Origin: Planctomycetota bacterium
GTDB taxonomy: Bacteria > Planctomycetota > Phycisphaerae > FEN-1346
Reading direction: 5' to 3'
Assembly (NCBI GenBank): GCA_026386995.1
Contig: JAPLMO010000194.1
Coordinates: 1 to 21,132 of the forward strand
Length of the DNA stretch: 21,132 nt
The notes under the pieces are model-generated. The model was given only the letters and a program-made list of their open reading frames with translations. It searched no databases and was not told the DNA's origin. Made by a program: the position numbers and the translations under genes. Shown here piece by piece: positions 7,990-14,377 of the stretch (within the stretch, counting starts at the first letter, position 1; each line of letters opens with the position of its first letter).

Positions 7990-9102
7990 ATGGACTCGCG
8001 TCGTTACGTCCTTTCGCTTGCTTCGGCCGCGCTGGTTCTGGCGCTGGTTGTGTTCGCGAAGGCCGAGGCGCCCTTGCCGCCCGCTGTCACGCCTCCGGCT
8101 CCGGTCGCTGCGCCGCCCGCTCCAGGCGTTCCACCCGCCCAGCCGGGGGCCGGCCCTGCGTCGCCCGCGAAGGGGCCGCCGGTCATCCTGTCGGCGCTGC
8201 CGCCAATGTCGGGGGTCTTCGGCGGCAAGGTCGAATTCGCCGAAAAGGCGTTCCCCATCGTGGTGGAGTCCAAGGAGGTGGCCGTACAGAGTGCCATTCG
8301 CGCCGTCAAACCACTCGTTTGCGCGACGTGCAAGGGCACGGGCAAGGTCGGCAAACGCGTGTTGATCACGCCGGCCGCCGGAGTTGTGGGCAGCCCGGTA
8401 TTGCAGACGTGGGAAGAGGATTGCCGGGGCTGCGGCGGCTTCAAGGACGTCCTCGACCCTAGGATCGGGCAGCGCATGCTGGAGGTGATCGATCGCCTGA
8501 GCCACGCCGCAAGGGACGACAAGTTCGACGAACTCCGCAAGGCAGCCGAAGGGTGTCTGGCTAGGGCGTCGGAAGTCCGCGACAAGTCGATCACCACGTT
8601 TATCTGCAAACCTATCATCAAGACGGAAACTCACACGGAGCCCAGCGCCTCCGGCGAGTACCACACCAGGACGGTCCGCACCTTGACGGGCGCCACGAGG
8701 CAGCCGGACCAGCAGAAATCGTTCCACATGGAAGTTGCGCCGCTGGTCGAGCCCCTCTGGGCGCGCGTGGGGCCCCAGGCCCCGGTCGGCCAAGCGGTCC
8801 TCGTCATCGGCACGATGAGCGAGAAGGCCGAGGCCGGCGGCTGGGTCTGGATGCGGATAAAACCGTCGGGCAAGGGCCCCGAGGCGATCATCCTTTGCGG
8901 CACTGCGCAGGCCAATGTCGCGGTCGAGGGCAAGATTGTCCTGGGGGGCCTCATGGTCGGCCGCTGGATTCCAGACGGTAGCGCGGCGGCGGCGCCTACG
9001 TCGGCGGCCGGTGCGAAGGGGCCCCCGCCGCCTATGGCCGGACCGCTCCAGCAAGGCACGTTGCCTGTCCTCCTGGCTGTCGTGACGGCCGAAGGAAAGT
9101 AG
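7990..9102 (+). CDS. Exported protein with DnaJ-like CxxC pairs
   Basis: This 370-residue protein starts with an uncleaved-anchor or signal-like segment (about 6-24), then a Pro/Ala-rich spacer (27-65). Two CxxC motifs, C111/C114 in CATCKGTGKVG and C145/C148 in CRGCGG, resemble half of the DnaJ cysteine-rich zinc finger and could hold one zinc ion. The C-terminal part (about 230-350) is predicted to be beta-rich and contains MSEKAEAGGWVWMRI; I do not recognise it. The ATG at 7990 is preceded by GAGAGAGGGAACAAC, a reasonable ribosome binding site, and gives a clean signal peptide. The gene stands alone. The role is unknown; a structural or redox-sensing envelope protein is possible. Confidence 0.75.
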   Translation: MDSRRYVLSLASAALVLALVVFAKAEAPLPPAVTPPAPVAAPPAPGVPPAQPGAGPASPAKGPPVILSALPPMSGVFGGKVEFAEKAFPIVVESKEVAVQSAIRAVKPLVCATCKGTGKVGKRVLITPAAGVVGSPVLQTWEEDCRGCGGFKDVLDPRIGQRMLEVIDRLSHAARDDKFDELRKAAEGCLARASEVRDKSITTFICKPIIKTETHTEPSASGEYHTRTVRTLTGATRQPDQQKSFHMEVAPLVEPLWARVGPQAPVGQAVLVIGTMSEKAEAGGWVWMRIKPSGKGPEAIILCGTAQANVAVEGKIVLGGLMVGRWIPDGSAAAAPTSAAGAKGPPPPMAGPLQQGTLPVLLAVVTAEGK

Positions 9103-9245
9103 GGCCGCCCTCCAGCACTACAACGCCACTTCGGGCTTTGCGAGGTGCAATTGTTGCCCCGAATCGGGCATCATGGGTCCGGGAAGTGCCTTTTCAGGCC
9201 GGGCAGGGAAGACGAAATCGCCAAAGGCACCAGGAAATCGCATGT

Positions 9246-10781
9246 CTACTGGTGCCGAAGGGGGGAGTCGAACCCCCACCAGGGGTTATCCTGACGGGAT
9301 TTTGAATCCCGCGCGTCTGCCAGTTCCGCCACTCCGGCACTCACCAATTCGGGGCGTGATTCTACGGTCCTTTCCGCAGATTCGCAAGGGTTTACGTCGC
9401 GCGCGTCGCGCGGCGTCGCGCCGCTCTCGCGTTCGCCCAAGTTCGCCGAAGGTCGCTCTTTTCCGCCCGAAAGCGCCAAGCAACGCGCAAGACGGCGCGG
9501 GGTGGTTTCGGCCGCCCCGTCCTGCCCCACGGCCAAGGCCAGGGCCTCGCGGGGCGGGGCGGCCAGGTCGGGCAGCCCGGCCACGGCGTCCGACTCTTGG
9601 CCGATCAAGACGTGGCTGTATCGACTCATGGTCAGGTTGATATCCGAGTGCCGCATGAGGCTCTGTGCCACCTTCGGATGCGTGCCGGTTGCGGCCAAGA
9701 AACTCCCGCACGTGTGCCGCAAAGCGTGAAAGTCAACTACGCGCCCGGCGTCGTCTCGGTAGTCGATGCCGGCGGCGGCCAGGTCCCCCTTGAAGCCCCG
9801 GATTGTCCGGTCACGGTTCGGCAGGGCGAAGGCCGCCGCGTTGGGCATCTTGCCGGCCAGAAAGGCCCGCAGTTCGGCCGCCGTGTCGGCCCGCAGGGGC
9901 AGCACGTCGCGCCGCCTGTGCTTGGAGTAGGCCGCTTCAACCGTCACTGTGGGCTTGGGGCCTTCAAGGTCGAAACTCGCCCGCGTCAAACTCGCCAGTT
10001 CGCCGCGCCGCAGGCCGCTTTCCACGGCCAGGCGGTAAAGCGAGGCGCGCTCGGGGCCGGTCATGCCTGCCCGGTCGGGGCCGCCGCGGGTCTTGGTCAG
10101 CAGGCGGCGGACTTCATCCACGGTAAGCGCCCGCCGGTCGCGCCGGCAGTCGGTTCGGGCGTTCAGGCCGTCCAGGTAGGCAACGGGCGACTCGCCGGCC
10201 CGGCCGTCCTTGACCATCCAGCGGCAGAAGCCCTTGAAGGCCGTCAGGTAGTGGTTGAAACTCGCCGCGCCGATGCCGGCCTTGACGTGCCCCTTTTCAT
10301 CGGCCTTGTCGGCCCGCAGGTCATTCAGCACCGCCAGCACCTTGCTGGCCGTGATCTCGCTCCAGAAGGTAAGGCCGCAGCCGTTGACCACGCGCCGGAC
10401 GCGGGCGCAGGACTTCTCTACATGCTCGGCCGTGTTGCCCTTGGCCGCCAGGTACGCGCCGTAGTCGGTCACGTGTTCGGCCAGCGGCTTCATGCCCGCC
10501 GACTGCCGGCCGTCAAGGAAGCCCTGCCGCGCCAGCAGGGTTTGAAGGCGGCCGGGCAGCCCCTCAAGCCACTTCACCAAGGCCGGGTCGGGTATCTGCC
10601 CGGACCCCTTGAAGTTGACGAGGCGCACGAGTTGCCGGCCGAAGGCTTCCGTTGCCTTGGCGTCGGTGAAGCCCGGCACTCGCCGCAGGACGCCGGCGGC
10701 GTTGCGAAGTTCCACGTACCACTTGGCCGCGCGGCGAGTCTCGCCCGTCCGGTCACGGTAGGTCGGTTGAAAGACTCTCAT
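9246..10781 (-). CDS. int: Tyrosine recombinase integrase running into tRNA-Leu
   Basis: This 511-residue site-specific integrase has a SAM-like core-binding region (about 95-200) and a catalytic domain (about 215-395). Active-site residues are R258 (SGLRRGEL), K287, H352 and R355 (FHALRHTCGS), H378 (LMRHSD) and the nucleophile Y388 (MSRYSHV). After the catalytic domain comes a long tail. Its end, AGVAELADARDSKSRQ and onward, is encoded by the tRNA gene itself, with the stop TAG 2 bp past the CCA. In the other att copy the frame continues into a different, protein-like tail (15759-15953), which is probably the native end. The ATG overlaps the stop of the XRE gene (ATGA), so int is coupled to it and read from the promoter at 11048-11076. 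Confidence 0.93.
   Translation of the reverse strand: MRVFQPTYRDRTGETRRAAKWYVELRNAAGVLRRVPGFTDAKATEAFGRQLVRLVNFKGSGQIPDPALVKWLEGLPGRLQTLLARQGFLDGRQSAGMKPLAEHVTDYGAYLAAKGNTAEHVEKSCARVRRVVNGCGLTFWSEITASKVLAVLNDLRADKADEKGHVKAGIGAASFNHYLTAFKGFCRWMVKDGRAGESPVAYLDGLNARTDCRRDRRALTVDEVRRLLTKTRGGPDRAGMTGPERASLYRLAVESGLRRGELASLTRASFDLEGPKPTVTVEAAYSKHRRRDVLPLRADTAAELRAFLAGKMPNAAAFALPNRDRTIRGFKGDLAAAGIDYRDDAGRVVDFHALRHTCGSFLAATGTHPKVAQSLMRHSDINLTMSRYSHVLIGQESDAVAGLPDLAAPPREALALAVGQDGAAETTPRRLARCLALSGGKERPSANLGERESGATPRDARDVNPCESAERTVESRPELVSAGVAELADARDSKSRQDNPWWGFDSPLRHQ
9250..9338 (-). tRNA. tRNA-Leu(CAA)
   Basis: The 89-base gene folds as a class II tRNA with CCA encoded. Acceptor strands GCCGGAG and CTTCGGC pair, with discriminator A. 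The anticodon loop TTCAAAA sits on a CGGGA/TCCCG stem and gives anticodon CAA, which reads UUG. There is a long variable arm, and a GGGGG/CCCCC T-stem carries TTCGACT. It closely resembles the familiar enterobacterial leuX-type tRNA. The 5' half (9294-9338) is the att core of an integrated element, so the current 5' half and promoter region come from the element and the 3' half from the chromosome. Confidence 0.97.
9294..9340. repeat. Left attachment site within tRNA-Leu
   Basis: These 47 bp recur in direct orientation at 15954-16000 with one mismatch (9299 versus 15959). The 41 bp 9300-9340 are identical. They run from the tRNA anticodon arm to two bases upstream of its 5' end. Similarity ends abruptly on the right at 9341 versus 16001. 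Confidence 0.92.
9359..9387 (-). promoter_or_regulatory. Element-borne promoter for tRNA-Leu, inside int
   Basis: On the minus strand TTGCGA (9382-9387) and TAGAAT (9359-9364) are 17 bp apart, with the -10 ending 20 bp before the tRNA 5' end. The stranded native promoter at 16020-16048 has the same TAGAAT -10 and a nearly identical distance (21 bp) to its half-tRNA. The site lies in the integrase coding sequence. Confidence 0.7.
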
Positions 10782-11041
10782 GGCTTCATCCCTTTCTTCG
10801 GCTTCGGCCCGCGTTTCGCCGGCGGGGATACCCGCACCGGGCCGCGCGCCACAAGGTCAAGCCCCAGCACGTCGGCCACGGCGTCAAGGTTCGCCTGAGT
10901 CAACCCCACCTTGCCCGCCATGAACCGCGAGAAGGAAGCCTGATCAATGCCCGTTTCCATGCAGATTCGATAGCGGCTCGTGCCGGACGAATCCACGGCC
11001 CGCCGCACCTGTTCGCTCAGTTTCACTCGCTTGCGTTCCAT
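10778..11041 (-). CDS. XRE-family helix-turn-helix regulator
   Basis: This 87-residue protein contains a Cro/cI-type helix-turn-helix: RYRICMETGIDQASFSRFMA (about 23-42) followed by the third helix region LTQANLDAVADVLGLDL. A basic tail, PAKRGPKPKKGMKP, follows. Such proteins usually repress the genes of their own element. The -10 hexamer of a near-perfect promoter ends 6 bp before the ATG, leaving no room for a ribosome binding site, so the message is probably leaderless. The stop overlaps the integrase start, giving a two-gene regulator-integrase operon. Repeats at 11211-11284 may be its binding sites. Confidence 0.88.
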   Translation of the reverse strand: MERKRVKLSEQVRRAVDSSGTSRYRICMETGIDQASFSRFMAGKVGLTQANLDAVADVLGLDLVARGPVRVSPPAKRGPKPKKGMKP

Positions 11042-11047
11042 GGCGCT

Positions 11048-11076
11048 ATCCTACTCCACACTTGGTTTGCTGTCAA
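11048..11076 (-). promoter_or_regulatory. Near-consensus promoter of xre-int
   Basis: On the minus strand TTGACA (11071-11076) and TAGGAT (11048-11053) are 17 bp apart. The expected start, about 7 bp beyond the -10, falls on or next to the A of the XRE gene ATG at 11041. Confidence 0.85.
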
Positions 11077-11210
11077 GCACAATCCGGCCCATTGCCGGGT
11101 TTTTTTTCGGGTTTTCGCCGCCCTGCGGGCACGGCAAGCGCCCCCCCTGAAAAAGCGTGCTACGCCTTTTTTTCGCCTTTTTTCGTCCGCCCGCCCGCAA
11201 GCCGCCCGGC

Positions 11211-11284
11211 GCCGCCTTATAGGCGTTCACTTTGTCAAGTTTTCCCCCCGTGGCTCTCAGCCCTGCCGCCTTATAGGCTTTCAC
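11211..11284. repeat. Paired operator-like repeats upstream of xre
   Basis: Two direct 20-bp copies, GCCGCCTTATAGGC(G/T)TTCAC at 11211-11230 and 11265-11284, differ at one base and are 54 bp apart. Each contains the palindrome GCCTTATAGGC. The surrounding 11085-11333 region is non-coding, with runs of C, G, T and A. The sites could bind the XRE regulator or be remnants of a repeat expansion. Confidence 0.55.
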
Positions 11285-11333
11285 GGTTTTCGCCCCCCAT
11301 AAACGCGGCGGACCCGTTTTTTTGCCGTTTTTT

Positions 11334-12404
11334 TTACCCCTCCCCCCGCGCGGCTCCTGGGTCGTCCCGGCGCTCCTGGGACAGCACTCCGGCCGCGGGT
11401 CCGACTTCCGGCCAGTTCTCTGCCTGTGACCTGTAGCCAAGAATCTCGTCAATCATCTTCTGCTCGGCCTCCGTTCGACCCTTTGGTTTCTTCGGCCCGC
11501 AGAGTCCGTCCACCCAGCCGAACAGTTCCGTCAGCGTCTTGGCCTCACACTTCGACCAGAACGCCCGGCAGCGGCCGAGGAATGCCGCCGTCTTTTCGCC
11601 GATCTCCTGAATCCGGTCCCAAGGTTTGGCGCCGTCCAGTTTCTGGCTCTTGACGCCCCATGCGATCAATTGCGGGGTCGCTCCGAGTCTGAGGGCCTCG
11701 CCGATCCGGTCAAGGCAGGCGTCTCTGGCTGCGGCCGGCGGGTTACCGGAGAGGAAGGCATGGGCGATGATCTTGTCGATGTCGTTTTCCTTGCCGCCGC
11801 CGTTGCCGTTGCTGTTGCCGTTGCCGTTCTTACTTCTCTGCAAGACAGAGGGAGCGAGAGAATCCTTGCCGGCGGCAGTCTTCTCTCTCTCTTCTTGGTG
11901 TTCTTGGTTTTCTTGATCTTCTTGGTGTGTGCCAGGGCGGGCAGTAGTTCCTGTGCCACCTGTGGCAGTAGCCTTGGCAGTAGGCTTGGCAGTAGTTCCT
12001 GTGCCATCTTCGGCAGTAGCGCTACTGCCCGCCTTGGCAGTAGTGCCATGCTCGGCAGTACCGGCGGGGCGGTACTCCGGCGGCGGCCAGACGACCCAGC
12101 GCACGACCGCCTGCCCTTTGCCGTCTGCGGACCCGTACAGCCCAAGCCTCGCCAACTCCTTCAGGGCACGGTTGGTGTGGGGAATGTCCAAGTTCTGTCT
12201 TCCGTTCCGGTCAGTCGAGAACATGCCCGCATGCTCTGCGATCTGGCTTAGGCTTACTTCGTCGCGCTCCTTGCCGTAACCCCAGGTCAAGTCCGCCAGG
12301 GCGAGATACACGCGGATGACGGCCCAAGACAGGTCGCTTCTGGCCAGCAGTGCGGCCAGGTGGTCATGCCGTAGTCGCCAGAACCCGCCGTCCGAGTTGC
12401 TCAT
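11334..12404 (-). CDS. Phage O-like replication initiation protein
   Basis: This 356-residue protein resembles the replication protein O family of phages. Residues 8-92 fit its winged-helix domain, with LADLTWGYGKERDEVSLSQI and then IPHTNRALKELARLGLYGS. A long low-complexity linker follows: Thr/Ala/Gly-rich at 115-157, Gln/Glu-rich at 160-173 and Asn/Gly-rich at 192-204. The C-terminal domain (about 207-340) probably makes helicase or other contacts. In lambda, O binds iterons located in its own gene; the linker-coding DNA here also carries regular repeats. The start at 12404 has GGGAGG upstream. A longer frame from 12521 lacks a binding site. The function is inferred from the N-terminal match and layout; a transcriptional regulator is the alternative. 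Confidence 0.7.
   Translation of the reverse strand: MSNSDGGFWRLRHDHLAALLARSDLSWAVIRVYLALADLTWGYGKERDEVSLSQIAEHAGMFSTDRNGRQNLDIPHTNRALKELARLGLYGSADGKGQAVVRWVVWPPPEYRPAGTAEHGTTAKAGSSATAEDGTGTTAKPTAKATATGGTGTTARPGTHQEDQENQEHQEEREKTAAGKDSLAPSVLQRSKNGNGNSNGNGGGKENDIDKIIAHAFLSGNPPAAARDACLDRIGEALRLGATPQLIAWGVKSQKLDGAKPWDRIQEIGEKTAAFLGRCRAFWSKCEAKTLTELFGWVDGLCGPKKPKGRTEAEQKMIDEILGYRSQAENWPEVGPAAGVLSQERRDDPGAARGEG
11892..12060. repeat. Iteron-like repeats in the replication gene (possible origin)
   Basis: GGCAGTAG occurs at 11940, 11964, 11976, 11988, 12012 and 12036, with a 7-base version at 12054 and an inverted copy at 12022-12029. All direct spacings are 12, 24 or 18 bp. Copies at 12012 and 12022 form the palindrome GGCAGTAGCGCTACTGCC. 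A 19-bp longer unit is repeated at 11940 and 11988. Immediately to the left, four tandem 9-mers of TTCTTGGTG type (11892-11927) make a strand-asymmetric pyrimidine-rich tract. Iterons beside such a tract inside the initiator gene is the layout of the lambda origin. Confidence 0.6.
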
Positions 12405-12585
12405 TGCCGCCTGCCTCCCTTCCGGCAAAGGCCCGCGGCGCGAAAAGGTGGCCGCAGCAAGGGGTTTTTCGGCGCGGAAGGTTTTACGGGTAGGGTGGGC
12501 CTCACAAGAGCCTCCGCGCATCCATTTGCTTGCGCCTGCCCATGCCGGGAAGATTCCAGGCCCATCGTAGAGGGTGTCTCAGGCG

Positions 12586-12870
12586 TCACCGGCAATCCTC
12601 CATCGGCGTCTGCGCGTCGGGCATGGCCGCCGGGTCAAGAAACCGCGCCAGCGGTCCCTTGCGGACCGTGGCGGGCCGCTTGCCGAAGCGGAAAGGCCAG
12701 AGGGCACAGCGCGTTGAGTTCACGCCGTCCAGAGTGCAGAACTTGACCGCCTTGAAACTTCCGCAGCAGCAGTCCAGGCACTTCGCGCGGATCGCCGCCA
12801 AGGGCGATGTGGCCGCGCGGTCGTGGTGCGGGGCCTTGACGGCATCGGGTGAGGCTGGTAGGGTAGGCAT
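12586..12870 (-). CDS. Small Cys-rich phage-type protein
   Basis: This 94-residue protein has a conserved-looking centre: IRAKCLDCCCGSFKAVKFCT, then NSTRCALWPFRFGKRP, with cysteines at about 31, 34, 35, 36, 45 and 55 that could bind zinc. Small proteins with a CLxCxGG...V+.C....C.LWP+R.G+ pattern are, from memory, frequent in prophages and integrated elements, with no known activity. It lies upstream of the replication gene on the same strand, separated by 181 bp. A GC-rich hairpin lies just before its start. Confidence 0.7.
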   Translation of the reverse strand: MPTLPASPDAVKAPHHDRAATSPLAAIRAKCLDCCCGSFKAVKFCTLDGVNSTRCALWPFRFGKRPATVRKGPLARFLDPAAMPDAQTPMEDCR

Positions 12871-12887
12871 GTTGAAGGTTCCCTTAA

Positions 12888-12913
12888 GGCCCGGCGTCGG
12901 CGGACGCCGGGCC
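12888..12913. promoter_or_regulatory. Perfect GC-rich hairpin between two small genes
   Basis: An 11-bp stem, GGCCCGGCGTC / GACGCCGGGCC, encloses a GGCG loop in the 54-bp gap between the AlpA-like and Cys-rich genes. No T-run follows on the minus strand, so pausing, mRNA processing or protection is more likely than termination. Confidence 0.5.
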
Positions 12914-12924
12914 GCGTTCTTGGA

Positions 12925-13191
12925 TTACGCGCCGCCGCGCGTACGGTTTTCCTTCATGGCCTGCCAGCGGTCACGGCCTGGGCAGCCCGCCGCGATCCAC
13001 GCGGCCAGTTCCTCGCGCCGCCACAGCACGCGCCGCCCCAAGCGCACCGGCAGGGGCACGCGGCCCGACGAGTGCAGTTGAAGCCAGAGCGTGCGGCCGA
13101 TTCCGGCCAGCCGCGCGGCGGTTGCGGCGGACACCAGAAGCGGCGGGGCGGCAGGCGGGCACAGGGCGGGGGTGGTCGGGGCATCACTCAT
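12925..13191 (-). CDS. AlpA/excisionase-like DNA-binding protein
   Basis: This 88-residue protein has a MerR/AlpA-type winged helix-turn-helix: LLVSAATAARLAGIGRTLWL, then SGRVPLPVRLGRRVLWRREE and LAAWIAAGCPGRD. Small proteins of this type are recombination directionality factors or regulators of integrases. The ATG at 13191 has GGAAGGGG upstream and overlaps the stop of the preceding 56-residue gene (ATGA). A longer frame to 13326 would cover that gene and is unlikely. A role in excision is inferred from the family and from the integrase in the same element. Confidence 0.82.
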   Translation of the reverse strand: MSDAPTTPALCPPAAPPLLVSAATAARLAGIGRTLWLQLHSSGRVPLPVRLGRRVLWRREELAAWIAAGCPGRDRWQAMKENRTRGGA

Positions 13192-13358
13192 GGGCGCGGC
13201 CCCTTCCCAAGCGCGGGCAATGGTCGTGGGCGCGGTCTTGACCGCCGGGCCAGTTCGCGGCGCAGCGCCAGGACGGATGCCGAGTCCGGCCCCAGCGCTT
13301 TTTCCGTCGCCCGCAGAGAGCGCCACAGTTCGCGGGTTGAAAGTTCGGTAATCTTCAT
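13188..13358 (-). CDS. Small coupled protein, function unknown
   Basis: A 56-residue frame begins MKITELSTRELWRSLRATEK, continues GPDSASVLALRRELARRS, and ends in an Arg/Pro-rich tail. The first 40 residues look like two amphipathic helices. The TGA stop overlaps the ATG of the AlpA-like gene, so the two are translationally coupled, the main argument for it being real. No clear ribosome binding site precedes the ATG. A palindrome lies immediately upstream. I recognise no family. Confidence 0.65.
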   Translation of the reverse strand: MKITELSTRELWRSLRATEKALGPDSASVLALRRELARRSRPRPRPLPALGKGPRP

Positions 13359-13360
13359 GG

Positions 13361-13375
13361 CCGTCAATATGACGG
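13361..13375. promoter_or_regulatory. Operator-like palindrome CCGTCA-ATA-TGACGG
   Basis: Perfect 6-bp arms around ATA lie 2 bp upstream of the 56-residue gene start. Size and position suit a dimeric regulator such as the XRE or AlpA-like protein, or translational control through an RNA hairpin. The regulator is not known. Confidence 0.5.
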
Positions 13376-13399
13376 CAGAGACCGTTGGCGTGTTGTCAG

Positions 13400-13515
13400 C
13401 GGACGCTGGACGGACGCCGCCGGACGCTTGAAAACGGCAGAAGCGGGGTCAAGAATGCGGGTTTTTGGGGAAAGATTTTTTACGTCGGACGTTTGGCGGA
13501 CGCTTTGACGGACGC
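13400..13515. repeat. Two phased clusters of CGGACG(C) repeats
   Basis: CGGACGC starts at 13400, 13411 and 13421. A second trio starts at 13486 (CGGACG only), 13497 and 13509. Spacing inside clusters is 10-12 bp, about one helical turn. The T/A/G-rich stretch 13461-13481 lies between clusters. The second trio covers the 3' end of the 231-residue gene. This resembles cooperative binding sites for an accessory protein or an origin-like element. Confidence 0.6.
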
Positions 13516-14175
13516 CTTTAGCGCCTCGATTACGGCCCGCACCTTCCCAACATGGTAGAGAAACGTCGGTTGCTGTCGAGCGTGCTCGGGCACTTCCGCG
13601 AAGCAAGTCAAGTCTCGGCGGCGCAGCCGTTCAAGCCTCTTACGCAACGCCTCAGCGGGCACTCCGAAGGCTTTGGACAACTCCGCAACGCTCATCTTGG
13701 CATCGTCGGAAACGGTCGTGGGGGTCACGGCCGGGGCTTTCCGGCCGCCTGCGGTCTTGCCGCCGCTTGCGTGAACGTCGGCGGCTTCATGTCGCGGCGC
13801 TGCCACGGCCCCGGCCTTGTCAAATTCGTCGGCCCAGCGCTCCAGTTCGTCGGGAAACCCCACCGGGACCGGACTTCCGCACAGTTGCGGCTGCGTGAAT
13901 GCCCCCCACCAGCCTGAATACTTCCCGAAATCTTTGCGCCCTCGTTCGGCGGTGATTTCTGAGAGTTTATCCAGAGCGCGGGCTGCCCCCCCGTGGCAAC
14001 CCCATCTGTTGCTCGCATCTGTGATGATGTCGAAGTGGCGCGTCGCCAAGTCAAGGGCGGTTCGCGTAGCCTCAAGGGCTTCCGGCGAATTGGCGCCCTG
14101 GAACTTTCCCCAAGCCAGTAGGGCCTCTGCAACTTTGCGTAGTGCAGCCGCTTTGCGAGTGGCATCATTCGACAT
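13480..14175 (-). CDS. Element protein with C-terminal HTH-like region
   Basis: This 231-residue protein begins MSNDATRKAAALRKVAEALL and is helical throughout the first 80 residues. It has a Gly/Trp-containing middle (GKYSGWWGAFTQPQLCG), an Ala/Thr/Pro linker (about 122-158) and a C-terminal segment MSVAELSKAFGVPAEALRKR followed by basic residues, which looks like a helix-turn-helix. It is the first gene of the leftward element operon, with a good promoter at 14292-14320 and GAAAGGG before the ATG. A regulatory or DNA-binding role is likely, but I do not recognise the family. Confidence 0.75.
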   Translation of the reverse strand: MSNDATRKAAALRKVAEALLAWGKFQGANSPEALEATRTALDLATRHFDIITDASNRWGCHGGAARALDKLSEITAERGRKDFGKYSGWWGAFTQPQLCGSPVPVGFPDELERWADEFDKAGAVAAPRHEAADVHASGGKTAGGRKAPAVTPTTVSDDAKMSVAELSKAFGVPAEALRKRLERLRRRDLTCFAEVPEHARQQPTFLYHVGKVRAVIEALKASVKASAKRPT

Positions 14176-14291
14176 GGCTTACCCTTTCGATTCGGGCCGG
14201 TCGGCCGGGGGCGGCGGCAAAGGGTAGAGAACCGCCGGCCCGCGGCCGGACCGCCACGGCGGATGATCAGTCCGCCGCTTGATTGCAGCCC

Positions 14292-14320
14292 ATCATAACC
14301 CGGCCCGGCCAGACCGTCAA
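14292..14320 (-). promoter_or_regulatory. Leftward promoter of the element operon
   Basis: On the minus strand TTGACG (14315-14320) and TATGAT (14292-14297) are 17 bp apart. Transcription toward the 231-residue gene would carry a leader of about 110 bases. It is arranged back to back with the rightward promoter at 14344. Confidence 0.75.
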
Positions 14321-14343
14321 CGCATGCCCGGCAGGAGAAAAAT

Positions 14344-14372
14344 TTGCATCTGCCGGTTTCGTGATGTATAGT
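14344..14372 (+). promoter_or_regulatory. Rightward promoter of the PEP-CTERM leader
   Basis: TTGCAT (14344-14349) and TATAGT (14367-14372) are 17 bp apart. The predicted start, near 14379, coincides with the first bases of the closing stem of the structured leader. Confidence 0.8.
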
Positions 14373-14377
14373 TCCCC

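Noticed and set aside
11051..11452. A minus-strand frame between the replication and XRE genes
   Set aside because: It overlaps the replication gene end and the xre promoter. Its composition is Lys/Gly/Arg repeats produced by homopolymer runs and the two 20-bp repeats.
12401..12595. A 64-codon TTG-started frame overlapping the Cys-rich and replication genes by a few bases
   Set aside because: The overlaps look operon-like, but the start lacks a ribosome binding site and the Pro/Arg/Ala-rich sequence shows no protein character.
13400..13515. A CRISPR array
   Set aside because: The repeats are only 6-7 bp with about 10-bp periods and no spacer-sized intervals. No cas gene is present in the window.
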